This document shows, in pieces, positions 34,501 to 43,904 of a DNA stretch of 64,000 nt (its first letter is position 1; each line of letters starts with the position of its first letter). The translations under genes were made by a program, and so were the position numbers. Location: the NCBI GenBank assembly GCA_014529385.2, contig CM043949.1:143291858-143355857 (forward strand), read 5' to 3'. This DNA is from Adiantum capillus-veneris. Lineage: Eukaryota; Streptophyta; Polypodiopsida; Polypodiales; Pteridaceae. Under the pieces are notes generated by a model. The model was not told where the DNA came from, ran no database searches, and was given only the letters and a program-made list of their open reading frames with translations.

Positions 34501-36457
34501 TTTTTTTCGACATGCATAGGTCAATGCCAAGCTAGGTCTGGACATGACACACTTTTTAATGAGTGGTCTTTGAGGGGTTTGAATCACATCAAAGTGAAAT
34601 GAGCATAGTATAAAATTTGAATATCCGATTGAAGCTGTTTCTATAGTTTTATCTGAAGCTCTGCATTTTACGTGTTGGACCAGTGCCTTCACAGAGAATC
34701 ATGTGTAGAGCTATATGCTGAATTTTTTGTGCAGTCCATGATTCATTATCAGAAACTCCCTGTGCGTCTCAATAAGAAAGCCCTCAAGATTTATTTTAAG
34801 ATTCCTGGATTGTTTTTTCTGATCTGTTCTAGTTTTTCTCCATGTTACTGCTAATTTATGAACAAAATAATGGGGATACATGATGTATCAGCAGCTTGAA
34901 AAGTTAATTGATGATAATTTGGACATTGTTGTAGAGGTTTGAAGGAGACAGTAATGCCTGGCCATAAATGTGCTAAAAATAATTCGGTCTCTTTATCTCG
35001 TTTTCCCTTCTAATGTGCACCCAAGTGGCCCACATTGGTAGGGGGGCAGCTTTCTTCTGGCAAATTTGAGCCAGGTTTCATGATGGAGCACTGGCCAAGG
35101 GCCCCCCCATAGGCATCTGGGACAGCACTCGAGGACAAATCACAACTGCTCAAGGACAAGAGCCCTAACAATATGTAACGACACCAAGCGAATGTAGTTG
35201 TCTCTTTTTCATGAGAGATTTTGTAAGGGGATTTGAATGAAGTAACTTTATTGTGAAGCACAAGCCTTGCCATTAGGCTATACTATATGGCATGAGTCTC
35301 ATGCCTTCCAGGTCTTTTTTCTACTTCCCTAGCTCACGGGATGGTGCCTGATCTCCGGGCCTAAAGCCAGAGTCTCCTGTTTTTGCGATTGCTGTGTTTT
35401 TCATGTTGGATACTTTACTCCACGTTTTTTTGGAAGTGTGTTAATCCTTATGTCGTGTGGAGCTGAGCTTCTGGTCTTCACTGGGATAAGGTGGTGGCCT
35501 TGAGCCCCGTCCTTCAAACCAACCACCTGTTCTCATTTCCTTTTGAATAAAAGGAACCTTCAATAAGGAGAAGGCATTGAATTTTGGTGTGGCAGGATTT
35601 GTAAAGTGCTCATAAAAACTACTACATGCTTTAAGAGGATTTAAGTCATTGGGTAGGTTTTTGTACCATTAGCTGTTATTTTCATATAGAATGTTATACA
35701 TTTTTTGTGCACCGTTTATCCTTGATAACTGATTGCTGCCATGTAGGTAGCAAATAATCTGGACAAGGCAATTGCTAGCCTTGAGAGGCCGCCTTTGAAG
35801 GTGCTTGTTCAAGTTAATACCAGTGGGGAAGAATGTAAGTCTCTAGATGAAAATTTGTTTGTTGCAAAGATGTGTACTTAAACTTCACTTATGTGTGGTC
35901 TGGTTGACAATCTTTGTTATAGCGAAGTATGGTGTGGAACCCTCAGAGTGTGTTGACCTTGCAAAGCATGTCAAGTTGCAGTGTCCAAATCTAAGGTTTT
36001 CAGGGTTGATGACCATTGGGATGTTAGACTATACTTCACGACCCGAAAACTTCAGAGTAGGTTTCTGTAAATAGTCATTGTTCCTTAAAATTAATTCGGT
36101 CACATGAGTACTCTGCAAATAACTTGCTGTATACAGACATTGTCCGAATGCCGGAGTCGTGTGTCGAAGGAACTTGAGATTCCTGAGGATGAACTTGAGC
36201 TCTCAATGGGCATGTCTGGGGACTTTGAGCAAGCAGTAAGTTTATGCCTCTTTGCCAATTTTTAGTTGGGCTATGCAGTGATTAGGCAGTAGAGCGAGCT
36301 GTGTGTCAGGCTTTGCTTGTGTTTATACACGGGTTCTGCATCCAGATGGAGTTGCTTACTTGTGGCTTCTGTTGTCTTGCAGATTGAAATGGGAAGCACT
36401 AATGTTAGGATTGGGTCTACCATTTTTGGTCCTCGAGACTATTCAGCCAAGAAATGA
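363..36457 (+). CDS. Pyridoxal-phosphate homeostasis protein (YggS/PROSC/PLPBP family), 8 coding exons over 36 kb
   Basis: Fold-type III PLP-binding protein without known catalysis. The family holds PLP in a TIM barrel and buffers or delivers the free cofactor, probably in the cytosol or mitochondria. Joined exons (363-461, 626-745, 34272-34338, 34424-34470, 35747-35834, 35923-36056, 36137-36235, 36383-36457) give 729 nt and 242 residues plus TGA, the usual family length, with no internal stop. Visible motifs are AVSKTKP with the PLP lysine at about residue 41, HFGENYVQE (about 57-65), [11 protein letters not shown] (80-90), [16 protein letters not shown] (168-173), SMGMSGDFE (208-216) and [13 protein letters not shown] (222-234). 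All junctions are GT-AG and phase-consistent. The start at 363 was chosen because it matches the family N-terminus ([16 protein letters not shown]); an in-frame ATG at 294 and an open frame back to 264 leave a longer N-terminus possible. Intron 2 is about 33.5 kb and full of transposons, yet all exons look intact. Family identity is near certain; splice details are inferred. Confidence 0.93.
502..583. repeat. (GA)n microsatellite in intron 1
   Basis: About 41 uninterrupted GA units fill half of the 164-bp intron 1. Confidence 0.98.
626..745 (+). CDS. PLPBP exon 2
   Basis: Forty codons, phase 0 at both ends, acceptor CATGTCAG|GTC and donor GAG|GTGAGG. Encodes [11 protein letters not shown] with the PLP-binding lysine and [17 protein letters not shown]. 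It is followed by the 33.5-kb intron. Confidence 0.93.
746..1716. other. Intronic DNA with a poly-G tract
   Basis: No coding or repeat structure recognised, apart from a run of 25 G at 1163-1187. Confidence 0.6.
1717..1864 (+). repeat. Short LTR-like remnant plus tRNA-Met-type primer site
   Basis: A 135-bp segment starts TGTGACATCC and ends CTATGACA. It is directly followed by GTGGTATCAAAGC (1852-1864), the primer-binding-site motif also used by the chromovirus at 19.8-26.3 kb. No second LTR was found, so this is probably a truncated LTR/TRIM-like relic. Sequence from 1865 to about 2520 may be its interior; it has no recognisable protein. Confidence 0.45.
2531..3000. mobile_element. hAT-type MITE, 470 bp, 8-bp TSD
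   Basis: The ends are imperfect inverted repeats: left CAAGGTGGTACCAAACGTA, right end read in reverse CAAGGTAGAATCAAAACGTA. The element is flanked by a perfect 8-bp duplication TGATGAAT (2523-2530 and 3001-3008). The 8-bp TSD and CA-starting ends fit hAT superfamily non-autonomous elements. Sub-terminal zones are rich in GTACG/CGTAC palindromic words. No coding capacity. Confidence 0.8.
3102..3565 (+). repeat. LTR-like remnant with PBS and 44-bp tandem duplication
   Basis: Starts TGTTAGTG and ends CGTCACA, followed by GTGGTATTGGAGC (3553-3565), a primer-site-like word. A TATAAGGAGCC core sits in a perfect 44-bp tandem duplication (3376-3419, 3420-3463), as expected for an LTR promoter region. 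No partner LTR seen; probably a truncated or solo LTR. Confidence 0.5.
3566..5005 (+). other. Possible retroelement leader and gag start, truncated
   Basis: Mostly structureless. An ATG at 4886 opens a frame beginning [20 protein letters not shown] that runs to the insertion point of the next element at 5010. The composition resembles the N-terminus of a plant retrotransposon gag, but there is too little to assign a family. Confidence 0.3.
5011..6228 (-). repeat. 3' LTR of internally deleted element 1
   Basis: TGTAAGG...CGTGACA. The central part is made of degenerate repeats of GCTGAAATCTGC and AAAACGCTAGG, with a G25 tract at 5797-5821. Confidence 0.88.
6792..7687 (-). pseudogene. Chimeric gag-start / integrase-finger remnant ORFs of element 1
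   Basis: Two minus frames abut at 7223. The upstream one (7687-7223) begins [20 protein letters not shown] and continues into a Lys/Glu/Arg-rich helix ending in a long (ER)n tract. That tract is encoded by a CTCACG hexanucleotide microsatellite (about 7274-7368). The downstream one (7223-6792) is His/Asp-rich ([15 protein letters not shown]), then carries [20 protein letters not shown], homologous to the integrase N-terminal region of the 14.6-18.3 kb element. A weak tail of the same series lies at 6440-6622. This is probably not functional pol, though the gag-like part could be translated. The homologous interior of copy 2 shares the layout. Confidence 0.65.
8128..8139 (-). other. Primer-binding site of internally deleted element 1
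   Basis: Reads TGGTATCAGAGC on the minus strand, complementary to the 3' end of plant initiator tRNA-Met, two bases from the 5' LTR. Confidence 0.85.
8141..9986 (-). repeat. 5' LTR of internally deleted element 1, carrying a nested insertion
   Basis: Colinear with 5011-6228, except for about 620 extra bases between about 8530 and 9150. A G15 tract lies at 9573-9587. Confidence 0.88.
8530..9150. mobile_element. Unclassified ~620-bp insertion in the LTR, with 44-bp tandem repeats
   Basis: Absent from the sister LTR. It holds three imperfect ~44-bp tandem units (about 8837-8968), each built on CGTAA...CCGTACAGCCTGC followed by CACGTCATCAGCC. CACGTCA words also occur near the right edge. The exact borders and superfamily are not resolved. 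Confidence 0.55.
9992..10921 (+). repeat. Partial, diverged LTR related to the chromovirus LTR at 49.6-51.1 kb
   Basis: Colinear with roughly 50,090-51,134. Shared blocks include CCAATGATAATT, the CACACTC...TGTGAAG stretch, CATCCAACCAAGA, ACCTTCGAAGGTGT, GTCTCTCTTGATGGGAGAA, GGGGGGACCG and the CATAGGCCAT...TTACA end. The 5' third is missing. An open frame here (10117-10587) is an LTR artefact. Confidence 0.75.
10922..14379. other. Intronic stretch without recognisable genes
   Basis: AT-rich sequence with (GT)n/(TTG)n at about 11548-11590, (TG)n at 13540-13567 and 14162-14180. No ORF with family similarity was recognised on either strand. Old decayed repeats are likely. Confidence 0.6.
14738..15040 (-). 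pseudogene. Ty3/gypsy integrase C-terminus / chromodomain-region remnant
   Basis: Contains [20 protein letters not shown] and [12 protein letters not shown], the typical post-integrase linker of chromoviruses. It is followed by an acidic stretch and a decayed tail where a chromodomain would be. Confidence 0.75.
15149..15772 (-). pseudogene. Ty3/gypsy integrase catalytic core
   Basis: The DDE triad is visible: [23 protein letters not shown] and [13 protein letters not shown] strand-transfer enzyme family. The frame breaks before the C-terminal linker. Confidence 0.88.
15711..16067 (-). pseudogene. Ty3/gypsy integrase H2C2 zinc-binding region
   Basis: Contains [30 protein letters not shown] and [10 protein letters not shown]. 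An overlapping frame (15862-16053) supplies [18 protein letters not shown], so a frameshift splits the domain. Confidence 0.8.
16135..16759 (-). pseudogene. Ty3/gypsy RT C-terminus and RNase H
   Basis: RNase H motifs are [36 protein letters not shown] and [14 protein letters not shown], ending in the [11 protein letters not shown] hinge. A frameshift near 16680 joins it to the [16 protein letters not shown] piece (16574-16759). Confidence 0.85.
16885..17520 (-). pseudogene. Ty3/gypsy reverse transcriptase
   Basis: Contains [42 protein letters not shown] and [11 protein letters not shown] (the catalytic LDD box). It starts close to the usual protease-RT boundary, with [20 protein letters not shown] upstream. 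Confidence 0.88.
17521..18235 (-). pseudogene. Ty3/gypsy gag C-terminal half with zinc knuckle
   Basis: Reads [20 protein letters not shown] (gag core), then an Asn/Gln/Lys-rich spacer, then [14 protein letters not shown] (complement of about 17584-17625), a CX2CX4HX4C knuckle. Several frameshifts. A sister fragment lies at 38758-39132. Confidence 0.75.
18430..19843 (-). pseudogene. LINE ORF2 C-terminal part with zf-RVT domain
   Basis: Frames 19808-18437 include [20 protein letters not shown] and [21 protein letters not shown], the C/H-rich RVT zinc-binding signature. These are followed by the basic [14 protein letters not shown] and [17 protein letters not shown] tail of plant L1 ORF2. Several frameshifts and stops. 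Confidence 0.85.
19844..20227 (-). repeat. 3' LTR of the 19.8-26.3 kb chromovirus
   Basis: 384 bp, near-identical to 25863-26268, but lacks a 22-bp internal duplication (GTGTTATAATAATGGCCGGC...) present in the 5' copy. Confidence 0.93.
20239..20514 (-). pseudogene. Chromodomain tail of chromovirus integrase
   Basis: Begins [14 protein letters not shown] (integrase linker). It contains [24 protein letters not shown] and [10 protein letters not shown], a chromodomain with the aromatic/charged pattern used for chromatin-targeted integration. It is out of frame with the integrase. Confidence 0.85.
20742..21956 (-). pseudogene. Chromovirus RNase H end plus integrase
   Basis: 404 codons open. Starts in RNase H ([41 protein letters not shown]). 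Next come the H2C2 finger ([11 protein letters not shown] to CAQCQ) and the catalytic triad [24 protein letters not shown] and DGQTERMNQ. The frame is intact across the integrase core. A one-base frameshift near 21,975 separates it from the rest of RNase H. Confidence 0.93.
21974..22378 (-). pseudogene. Chromovirus RT-RNase H junction
   Basis: Contains [19 protein letters not shown] and the RNase H start [20 protein letters not shown], then [14 protein letters not shown]. It is in a different frame from both neighbours; the overlap with the RT frame near 22,365 marks a one-base shift. Confidence 0.9.
22308..23576 (-). pseudogene. Chromovirus protease C-terminus and reverse transcriptase
   Basis: Protease end: [11 protein letters not shown] motifs are [49 protein letters not shown] and [11 protein letters not shown]. 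The RT core is open from about residue 130 to the frameshift at the 3' end. Confidence 0.95.
23577..23916 (-). pseudogene. Chromovirus gag end and protease active site
   Basis: After the TAA in the zinc knuckle the same frame continues IKDCPKKKK..., then [18 protein letters not shown], the aspartic protease site (DNG instead of the usual D-S/T-G). The frame is broken before the RT frame. Confidence 0.75.
23917..24918 (-). pseudogene. Chromovirus gag
   Basis: 333 codons: an N-terminal heptad-like coiled coil (about residues 30-110), the gag core ([38 protein letters not shown]) and a basic linker. It stops at TAA in the middle of the zinc knuckle CFGCGQTGH-stop-IKDC, so nucleocapsid function is lost unless read through. 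Confidence 0.93.
24919..25862 (-). other. Chromovirus 5' leader and primer-binding site
   Basis: Non-coding leader between the gag ATG and the 5' LTR, containing a (CT)n tract at about 25469-25501. The primer site TGGTATCAAAGC (minus strand) is at about 25850-25861, next to the LTR. Confidence 0.8.
25863..26268 (-). repeat. 5' LTR of the 19.8-26.3 kb chromovirus
   Basis: 406 bp, TG...CA, with a TATAATAATGG box duplicated by a 22-bp repeat near 26,140-26,165. Confidence 0.93.
26269..27664 (-). pseudogene. LINE ORF2 reverse transcriptase core
   Basis: Contains [20 protein letters not shown] and [20 protein letters not shown], then [44 protein letters not shown] and [12 protein letters not shown] (catalytic FADD). 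Further downstream come [13 protein letters not shown] and [19 protein letters not shown]. This is an L1-clade RT. Broken into several frames, so inactive. Confidence 0.92.
27665..29017 (-). repeat. 3' LTR of internally deleted element 2
   Basis: 1353 bp. Very similar to 31014-32240 but longer because of a ~120-bp internal duplication around 28,430-28,650 (the AACGCCATGCAATGCT...AAACCGCCAAAGTC unit occurs twice). Confidence 0.92.
29029..30144 (-). pseudogene. His/Asp-repeat, integrase-finger and chromodomain-tail fusion ORF of element 2
   Basis: 371 codons, uninterrupted. N-terminus: acidic His/Asp repeats ([15 protein letters not shown] units, about residues 1-75). Then two copies of PILA-E-RSKEP. 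Next is [20 protein letters not shown], homologous to the integrase N-terminal region of the Ty3/gypsy copy. The C-terminus has [34 protein letters not shown] and an [11 protein letters not shown] tail resembling the post-integrase end. No catalytic domain. The long open frame suggests recent activity or selection, but function is unknown. Confidence 0.6.
30399..30611 (-). pseudogene. Gag-like start of internally deleted element 2
   Basis: Contains [20 protein letters not shown] followed by [10 protein letters not shown], matching the start of the element-1 ORF at 7687. The Lys/Glu/Arg helix downstream is broken by frameshifts (30155-30352). Confidence 0.6.
31014..32240 (-). repeat. 5' LTR of internally deleted element 2
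   Basis: 1227 bp, TG...CA, near-identical to 27665-29017, with the same GCTGAAATCTGC/AAAACGCTAGG-type repeats. Confidence 0.92.
32241..32360 (-). pseudogene. LINE fragment between two insertions
   Basis: Minus strand reads [20 protein letters not shown] then [19 protein letters not shown], the segment just before the LINE RT core. It continues in frame into 27664 when the LTR element is removed. Confidence 0.8.
32361..33496 (-). mobile_element. hAT-like element fragment with BED zinc finger
   Basis: Lies inside the LINE. The right end reads, on the minus strand, CAGGGTTGTCCACGTCCGTC, a plausible hAT terminal repeat. The minus frame has [19 protein letters not shown], then [30 protein letters not shown] and [13 protein letters not shown]: a BED-type C2HC finger with one internal stop. 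A Ser/Lys-rich tail follows ([15 protein letters not shown]). There is no transposase catalytic core. No left terminal repeat or TSD was found, so it is truncated or rearranged. Confidence 0.6.
32860..33125. repeat. GAGCTTGAAGGAGATGAAGG minisatellite
   Basis: At least six imperfect copies of a ~30-38-bp unit built on GGAGAGCTTGAAGGAGATGA and AAGGGAGCTTGAAGGAATAA within the hAT-like fragment. They explain the Ser/Leu-rich shadow frames on the minus strand. Confidence 0.85.
33497..33810 (-). pseudogene. LINE fragment upstream of RT
   Basis: Minus strand carries [37 protein letters not shown] and [14 protein letters not shown], the linker between endonuclease and RT in L1 ORF2. It breaks at about 33,497 at the hAT-like insertion. 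Confidence 0.8.
33840..33960. repeat. Possible LTR tail related to the internally deleted LTR family
   Basis: GTCTGGATGTGCATG, then CTGCAAACAGGCTCACAAAG, aligns with GTCTGGACATGCACGG and CTGCGAACAGACTCACGAAAG in the LTR at about 9850-9900. It abuts the 5' end of the LINE. Confidence 0.4.
34272..34338 (+). CDS. PLPBP exon 3
   Basis: 67 nt, acceptor TTTTTTTGCAG|CTTCC, donor GTAG|GTAAGG. Encodes [20 protein letters not shown], the PLP-phosphate/barrel motif. It ends one base into a codon that is completed by exon 4. Confidence 0.95.
34424..34470 (+). CDS. PLPBP exon 4
   Basis: 47 nt, acceptor TTTACAG|CTGG, donor AAG|GTAAAT. Encodes [15 protein letters not shown] and restores phase 0. Confidence 0.94.
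35747..35834 (+). CDS. PLPBP exon 5
   Basis: 88 nt, acceptor ATGTAG|GTAGC, donor GAAT|GTAAGT. Encodes [19 protein letters not shown] followed by [10 protein letters not shown]. It ends one base into a serine codon. Confidence 0.95.
35923..36056 (+). CDS. PLPBP exon 6
   Basis: 134 nt, acceptor TTATAG|CGAAG, donor AGA|GTAGGT. Encodes [17 protein letters not shown] and [20 protein letters not shown], with the family's GLMTIG motif. Confidence 0.95.
36137..36235 (+). CDS. PLPBP exon 7
   Basis: 99 nt, phase 0, acceptor ATACAG|ACATTG, donor GCA|GTAAGT. Encodes the TLSECRSRV helix and the [13 protein letters not shown] signature. Confidence 0.95.
36383..36457 (+). CDS. PLPBP exon 8 (terminal)
   Basis: 75 nt including TGA, acceptor TTGCAG|ATTGAA. 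Encodes [20 protein letters not shown] and a short SAKK tail, a normal family C-terminus. Confidence 0.95.
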   Translation: MEMGSTNVRIGSTIFGPRDYSAKK

Positions 36458-37990
36458 TATTGAGATGTATTAAAGTAACAGCTAAAAAGTATGTTATTGT
36501 TATGTCTTAAGGGGTATTGTTATGTGAGTGCACTTTCCTTCCTTTGCAGTGCACTTTGTATGGCTTTAAAAATAGCGGGAAAATATTTGTACTGGTCACA
36601 CGGTGAGGAGTTTTTATCTACAAAGAGAATGATCAGCTTTGGTAGTCACTAACAATGTCCAAATGTATTCATGATCATTGTATTGTATTGTAGATGCATG
36701 ATCCATATCCGAGCACCAACATGGTGACACAATGCATTTTTCTCAATACCAACACAGTGCTGTGACATGAGCTTTGATTGTCACATAATATAACAATCAA
36801 CAAAAAGGGAACTCCTTCCCCGTTTCTGTTTTCCACAATAGATGCCGTCCATTGTGGGAACGCAAATAGGGAATAATCCCAAACAAGGGAATGGGTTCCC
36901 TCGATGCAGAATAGGCATTCTCCATTCCGAGCCCCTGTTCCTTGGGTTCTTTGTGACTATGCCATGAATGCCTGGTATCAATCTAGGACATCATGGAGAA
37001 AATAGAATGTGCAACTTTGGGTGAGGATGTGTGCAAAAGGGTCTTGAGGGAGGAATCTAAGAATCTTGTAACAGAGGGTAGAGGAAACCTAAACTTCGAG
37101 CGAGGCTGTTGAATGCCTGCCCAAAGAGTAGCTCAGCTAGGAGACAGAGTACACCATGTAAGGTGGAAAATGAAAGCCGACTGCCATAGTGGTGGCAGAA
37201 CATCTTGCAAGGCAGTTAATGCTACATGGCAAGTGATCTTGTAATGACTGGCGATTGGTGTGCACACACTGAATCAAGCTGAAGTCTATGGCTGTGGCAC
37301 ACAAGCATAGATAAAATGGAGAAGGAAGAAAAGGAATAGAGTTTCACTCGAACATGTCTCAGACAGGGCGGAGGCAACCGGCTCAAGCCAAGTCACCATT
37401 AGCTATGAAAAGTGCCGTCTTGAGCAAGCTTGTTATGGACCGCCCCCTCCCCCCCCCTCTCCTCTCCCCCCTTCTTTACATATGCAGAACTGTTGCCCAA
37501 TAGGCTAACACAGGTCTGATTTGAGGTCCCACTTGTCCAATCAAGCTGTTACCCGCCTGCACTAGCCTCACGAATGATGCACCCTTGCTGCTGATTCCGC
37601 CGCTCTGTGTGAACATACAGGGCTGTGAGAAGCTAAGCAGTCGCTCTGTGTTGCCGCCCCGTCTGAACTCGGCTTTATAGGCACAAAACACCCATCCACC
37701 CTCAGCACTATATACCACGGGGTCTTGAATGAACCCCAAGCGGCAGGATTGATGCCATTGAACTTAGGGACAGTTATTGTGATGTCTAAGAGCCGTTAGA
37801 TTTGTCTGGGTTTACTTTTCGCTTCCGACTTTACTTTAACTCCAGATGGTTTACTTAAAGAATAAAGCAGAGTGGCATTGGGAGCAAGGAAAAGCCACGT
37901 TGGCTTGTGGATAGGGCACCAAGTTGGCAGTGGGGAGATAAGAGGTTTGAAACTTGGGTTGTGAGAGGGGGAGAGGGGGGGGGAGGATGG
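36458..37990. other. Downstream of PLPBP; no gene recognised
   Basis: 3'UTR and intergenic DNA. No clear AATAAA signal was pinned down. A C-rich tract is at 37440-37470. Frames on either strand are short and without family features. Confidence 0.6.
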
Positions 37991-37997
37991 GGGGGGG

Positions 37998-38169
37998 GAG
38001 GCCAGGTCAACATGGGCAACTTTTTTTTTGGCCATTCATCTGCCATGAGATCAGGGCAAACCACTGTAGATCCCACCGTGCAGGAGGCCAGGTCAACATG
38101 GGCAACTTTTTTTTTGGCCATTCATCTGCCATGAGATCAGGGCAAACCACTGTAGATCCTACCGTGCAG
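37998..38169. repeat. 86-bp tandem duplication
   Basis: Two almost identical 86-bp copies (37998-38083 and 38084-38169), starting AGGCCAGGTCAACATGGGCA, preceded by a G-rich stretch. Confidence 0.93.
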
Positions 38170-38757
38170 GGTTCCTTTAAGACCCGGTGGCATATAGTGT
38201 CATGATCCACTGAGTTGCCTGCATGCATATCCCCCGCCCACATGCCCATGGCAGTGTCCTGGTGGTATTCAAACAAGGGGAAAGATAAAAATGCATTGTC
38301 TTGATACGTCAAGTTGACCTGTGGCAGATTCCCTACTTGGGGTACGTGTCAAGTGCAATGACTAGAGGACCAAATGCCCAATTTTTGGCAATGAGTGAAA
38401 ATTTGTCCATTGTTCAGAAGGCATCTTGGAGTACATAAACAATCAGATTTGGTTGAGGGTTTGCCCCTATGTGCCCTGACTCCTTCAAAGATGGGCTAAA
38501 TCTAGAAGCACCTAGGGAAGATCGTCCTTAAAGCCCTCTACTGTTGAGTGCTGGTTCTACAGAGCTTAAAGCTCTCTACCCTCACAAGCCCTTTGGCACC
38601 CAGGCAAAGCATCATTGGGTCTTGTGTTGATCCAGTTTTCAAGCCTATCGGCGGAGCTTTCAACAAGGTAGAACAACCTCTATAATGTCCATAGGAGTTG
38701 CAAATTGTCGCTACCATTTGTAATCACATTTCCATCTACTTCCATTTCCATAATGTA
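38170..38757. other. No recognisable feature
   Basis: Single-copy-looking intergenic sequence with no supported ORF. Confidence 0.5.
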
Positions 38758-39132
38758 CCCTCTTAAAATTCCTTGTGCAACTTTTTCATATGGGGTGAGC
38801 TTAGGTGTAGCAAATGTGTTAGCTTTACCCTTAGATTCATTTTAAGATTTTTTTTCTGAAGGATTAGAGGAAGATTGGCTAGAAGAGTTACTGTTCTTAC
38901 CATTCTTACCGTTCTTATGGTTTTGTGGGTTCTGAGGAGTATGAGAGGTACTGTGAGAAGCCTTGTTCTCCTTAGGCTTTCCTTTGTTGTGCTTCATAAC
39001 CTGTGCAAGTGCAATCGCTACCTTGTTGAGATCGATTGGATCGACTCCTTTGACATCAAACTTGATATACTCGTCCAATCCATAAAGGAATGCCTCTTTG
39101 CGCTCATCATCCGATTTGTGTAATTGGAAACC
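38758..39132 (-). pseudogene. Ty3/gypsy gag fragment, sister of 17.65-18.02 kb
   Basis: Minus frame DEYIKFDVKGVDPIDLNKVA and [19 protein letters not shown], then an Asn/Lys/Ser-rich stretch. It is closely colinear with 17655-18020 of the degenerate Ty3/gypsy element. It is isolated, with no pol next to it. Confidence 0.75.
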
Positions 39133-39199
39133 TTAACTCAATAGGCGTTTGAGCTTATGATAAGCCTTAAAGCTCTATTTCATCATATCCCATCATCCT

Positions 39200-39288
39200 C
39201 CCCCCCCCCCCCCCCCCACCCAAAAAAAAAAAAAAAAAAGCCCATTTTCAGATGAAAGTACAACTAATATGGATATGAATTGTAAAAG

Positions 39289-39341
<53 letters not shown>
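39200..39341. repeat. Poly-C/poly-A tract and (GA)n-(AAG)n microsatellite
   Basis: C18 at 39200-39217, A18 at 39222-39239, (GA)n from about 39293 running into (AAG)n at about 39338. Confidence 0.95.
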
Positions 39342-39359
39342 AGAAGAAGAAGAAGAATG

Positions 39360-41700
<2,341 letters not shown>

Positions 41701-43904
41701 TATAAAAGACTCGTAAAGTGAGTAATCATACTCACTTAGCAGCGTGCTCTGTTAATACCTCTGTTTGTGTGAGTTCTAAACTGTGTGAGTAAATATCTAT
41801 TGACTGTTGTGAGCTCAACATGCCGAAAAAGTCTGAGAAGGCGATTGTGGAGGCTTCTTCGTCTCCTAATCTACAGGTTAACAAAAATTTGTTTTGTTCT
41901 CAAGTCTATTGAAAGATTGTATGAGCCGGAATATATGGCTTTGTAGAAAGTAGCTTATTTCTTTGTAAAATGAAAGGGTTGGAAATAAAAATCTGTCCTT
42001 TTATAAAAAAACAAGGTTTTGAAAAACTGTTTCTTTCTGGCTTATGGTAAGTAGCTCATATAGCTAAGAATCACCAAGAATTTTACTATAGGTTTACTTT
42101 ATGACAGATGGGAAGTAGTGAGTTTCTAATGATGCTAGTTTTCCGTGAAATATGCGATGTGGCGAATAAAGTCCGGGTTCGGTAAACGGTTTTTTAGTTA
42201 AGATTATATCTGTCCCTATTGGTAAAAAATTGCCAGGTTTCGAGGGTATTTTAATGAATGACTGTACTGATTATTGGATGGCATGGTGTCTAAATGGAAA
42301 TTGGTATTTCTATGCTGCTGTTGTTTTTACTTCTCATTAGAAGGTAAGCACTTATGAATTGGATACTTCAGGGATCTGAATAAAATCCGGTATTTCATAG
42401 AAAAATAAACTTAAAAATAACTCAAAACAATGAGCTGGATGGTTCGGTTACCTTGGTAAGTTGTAATACAAACGAGTTGTAGTACTCTAGGTAAGGTAAC
42501 AGATCTTGGACTGATTTGGGTTTTTTTTAGAACAGATGTCTATTTTACTGAATCGACTAAATGTTATTCTGAAATTACTGAATACTGGTTTCAGGGTGTG
42601 TAGCCCTATCTTCTGATATTTTGTAGGAATTAAGTGGCATTATGTACCGGATTGTGGTAGATAGCTGCTTTCAAATTTACTCGGTCTTTTTTACCATAGT
42701 ACATCACAAGCTGGTAATATTAGTGAAAGTTTTCGGTTGCTGTTCACCGATTCAGCATAGGGACTGATTTCTACTGGTCATAGTTTGTTGGACCCTCGGT
42801 TATTCAATAAAATTTGCTTGCCATTGTTTTCTCGCCTTTTATTCTCACTCAAGTATGTATTAACTGGTCTTTTCCTACCATCTGGCTGTATATACAACAA
42901 AATGCTTCTAGTAGGTTGGTTTAAAAGGTGCTTAATACGATGAGGAATGTCATAATTTGCCCTTTAGCTGATCTTGGTTGGAGACTTTTAAGTCATTTCT
43001 TTCTCGGACGATGTCTGAGCTGGCTCTAAGGGACTGAGTCGTTTAGGGTATTTTGGTATACAGCTTATAGCTGGCTTGGGGCAACAGTATGTTGGACATG
43101 ACATAATAACATAGTTATTTCTTGATAAAGGAAGTGAATATATCTAAACAAAAAAAGGGGGTGTCTCCGGTTTGTAAATTGGTAAATACTTAAGTTTTTT
43201 TGGGGATATCTCAGCTTGTTTATAAATTGGTTCTTAAAATATGATCAATTTTTTTTTAATTTTGTTTTATATATACAAGGAAGTAGTGGTCCTTAATAAA
43301 CTTAGATCTGGCTCGAGATTGCTTGTGCATAACTCTATAGAGTGAAATTCTCTCCAATCTGTTTAGGGAAGAAGCTCCTTTTAGTTTTGATAATCTCCCT
43401 AAAAAACTCCTAAAAATCTTAGGATTGGTAAATAAAGTTTTTTCAAGAAATAAACCAGATGTATAACTGCTCTATGGGGTTTGTCACTTTCCTTATCAGA
43501 TTGGCAGAAAGCAAATAAACTTTTTTATCTAAAAGAACAAAATACAAGTTAAGAACTATGTTTTTTTAATGGTGACATGGATAACAACTGGGATGCCCAG
43601 CATCACCTGCGTATAGTCACGTGCTAACGAATTGTTTTCTTGTGGCTATGGGTGCAGGTGAGGGCTACCTTCCTTGATTAAAACATTATGTTCTTAACAT
43701 ATGGAGGATCGCTTAACGTGAAGCAAAATGTCCCAGACTTTGGGTGTGCGGTTTTCCGTGCTATATTCTGTTATCTTCATTACCTTGTACAAAATTTATT
43801 TTCAGCTGCAAATAAATTATTATACAAATCCATTGTATTATTCTAGAATTGTTGTTTTGTGAGAACAGATAGTGTTTCTTTGCGTATATATATATAGATT
43901 TAGA
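41701..43904 (+). repeat. Diverged relative (R0) of the long direct repeat
   Basis: Shares layout with the 44.8-47.0 kb repeat: TATAAAA (41701), an inverted repeat GTGAGT/ACTCAC (41718-41735) and a short first ORF at 41820 (MPKKSEKAIVEASSSPNLQ) ending at a CAG|GTTAAC donor-like site. Its 3' part aligns (ATGGATAACAA, GCTAACGAATTGTTTTCTTG, GTGCAGGTGAGG) with 46,675-46,770, and it ends in a (CA)n tract. The middle is too diverged for confident alignment by eye. Confidence 0.5.

Noticed and set aside
37796-38312. Several overlapping ORFs on both strands
   Set aside because: Created by an 86-bp tandem duplication and G/C-rich simple sequence; no family features.
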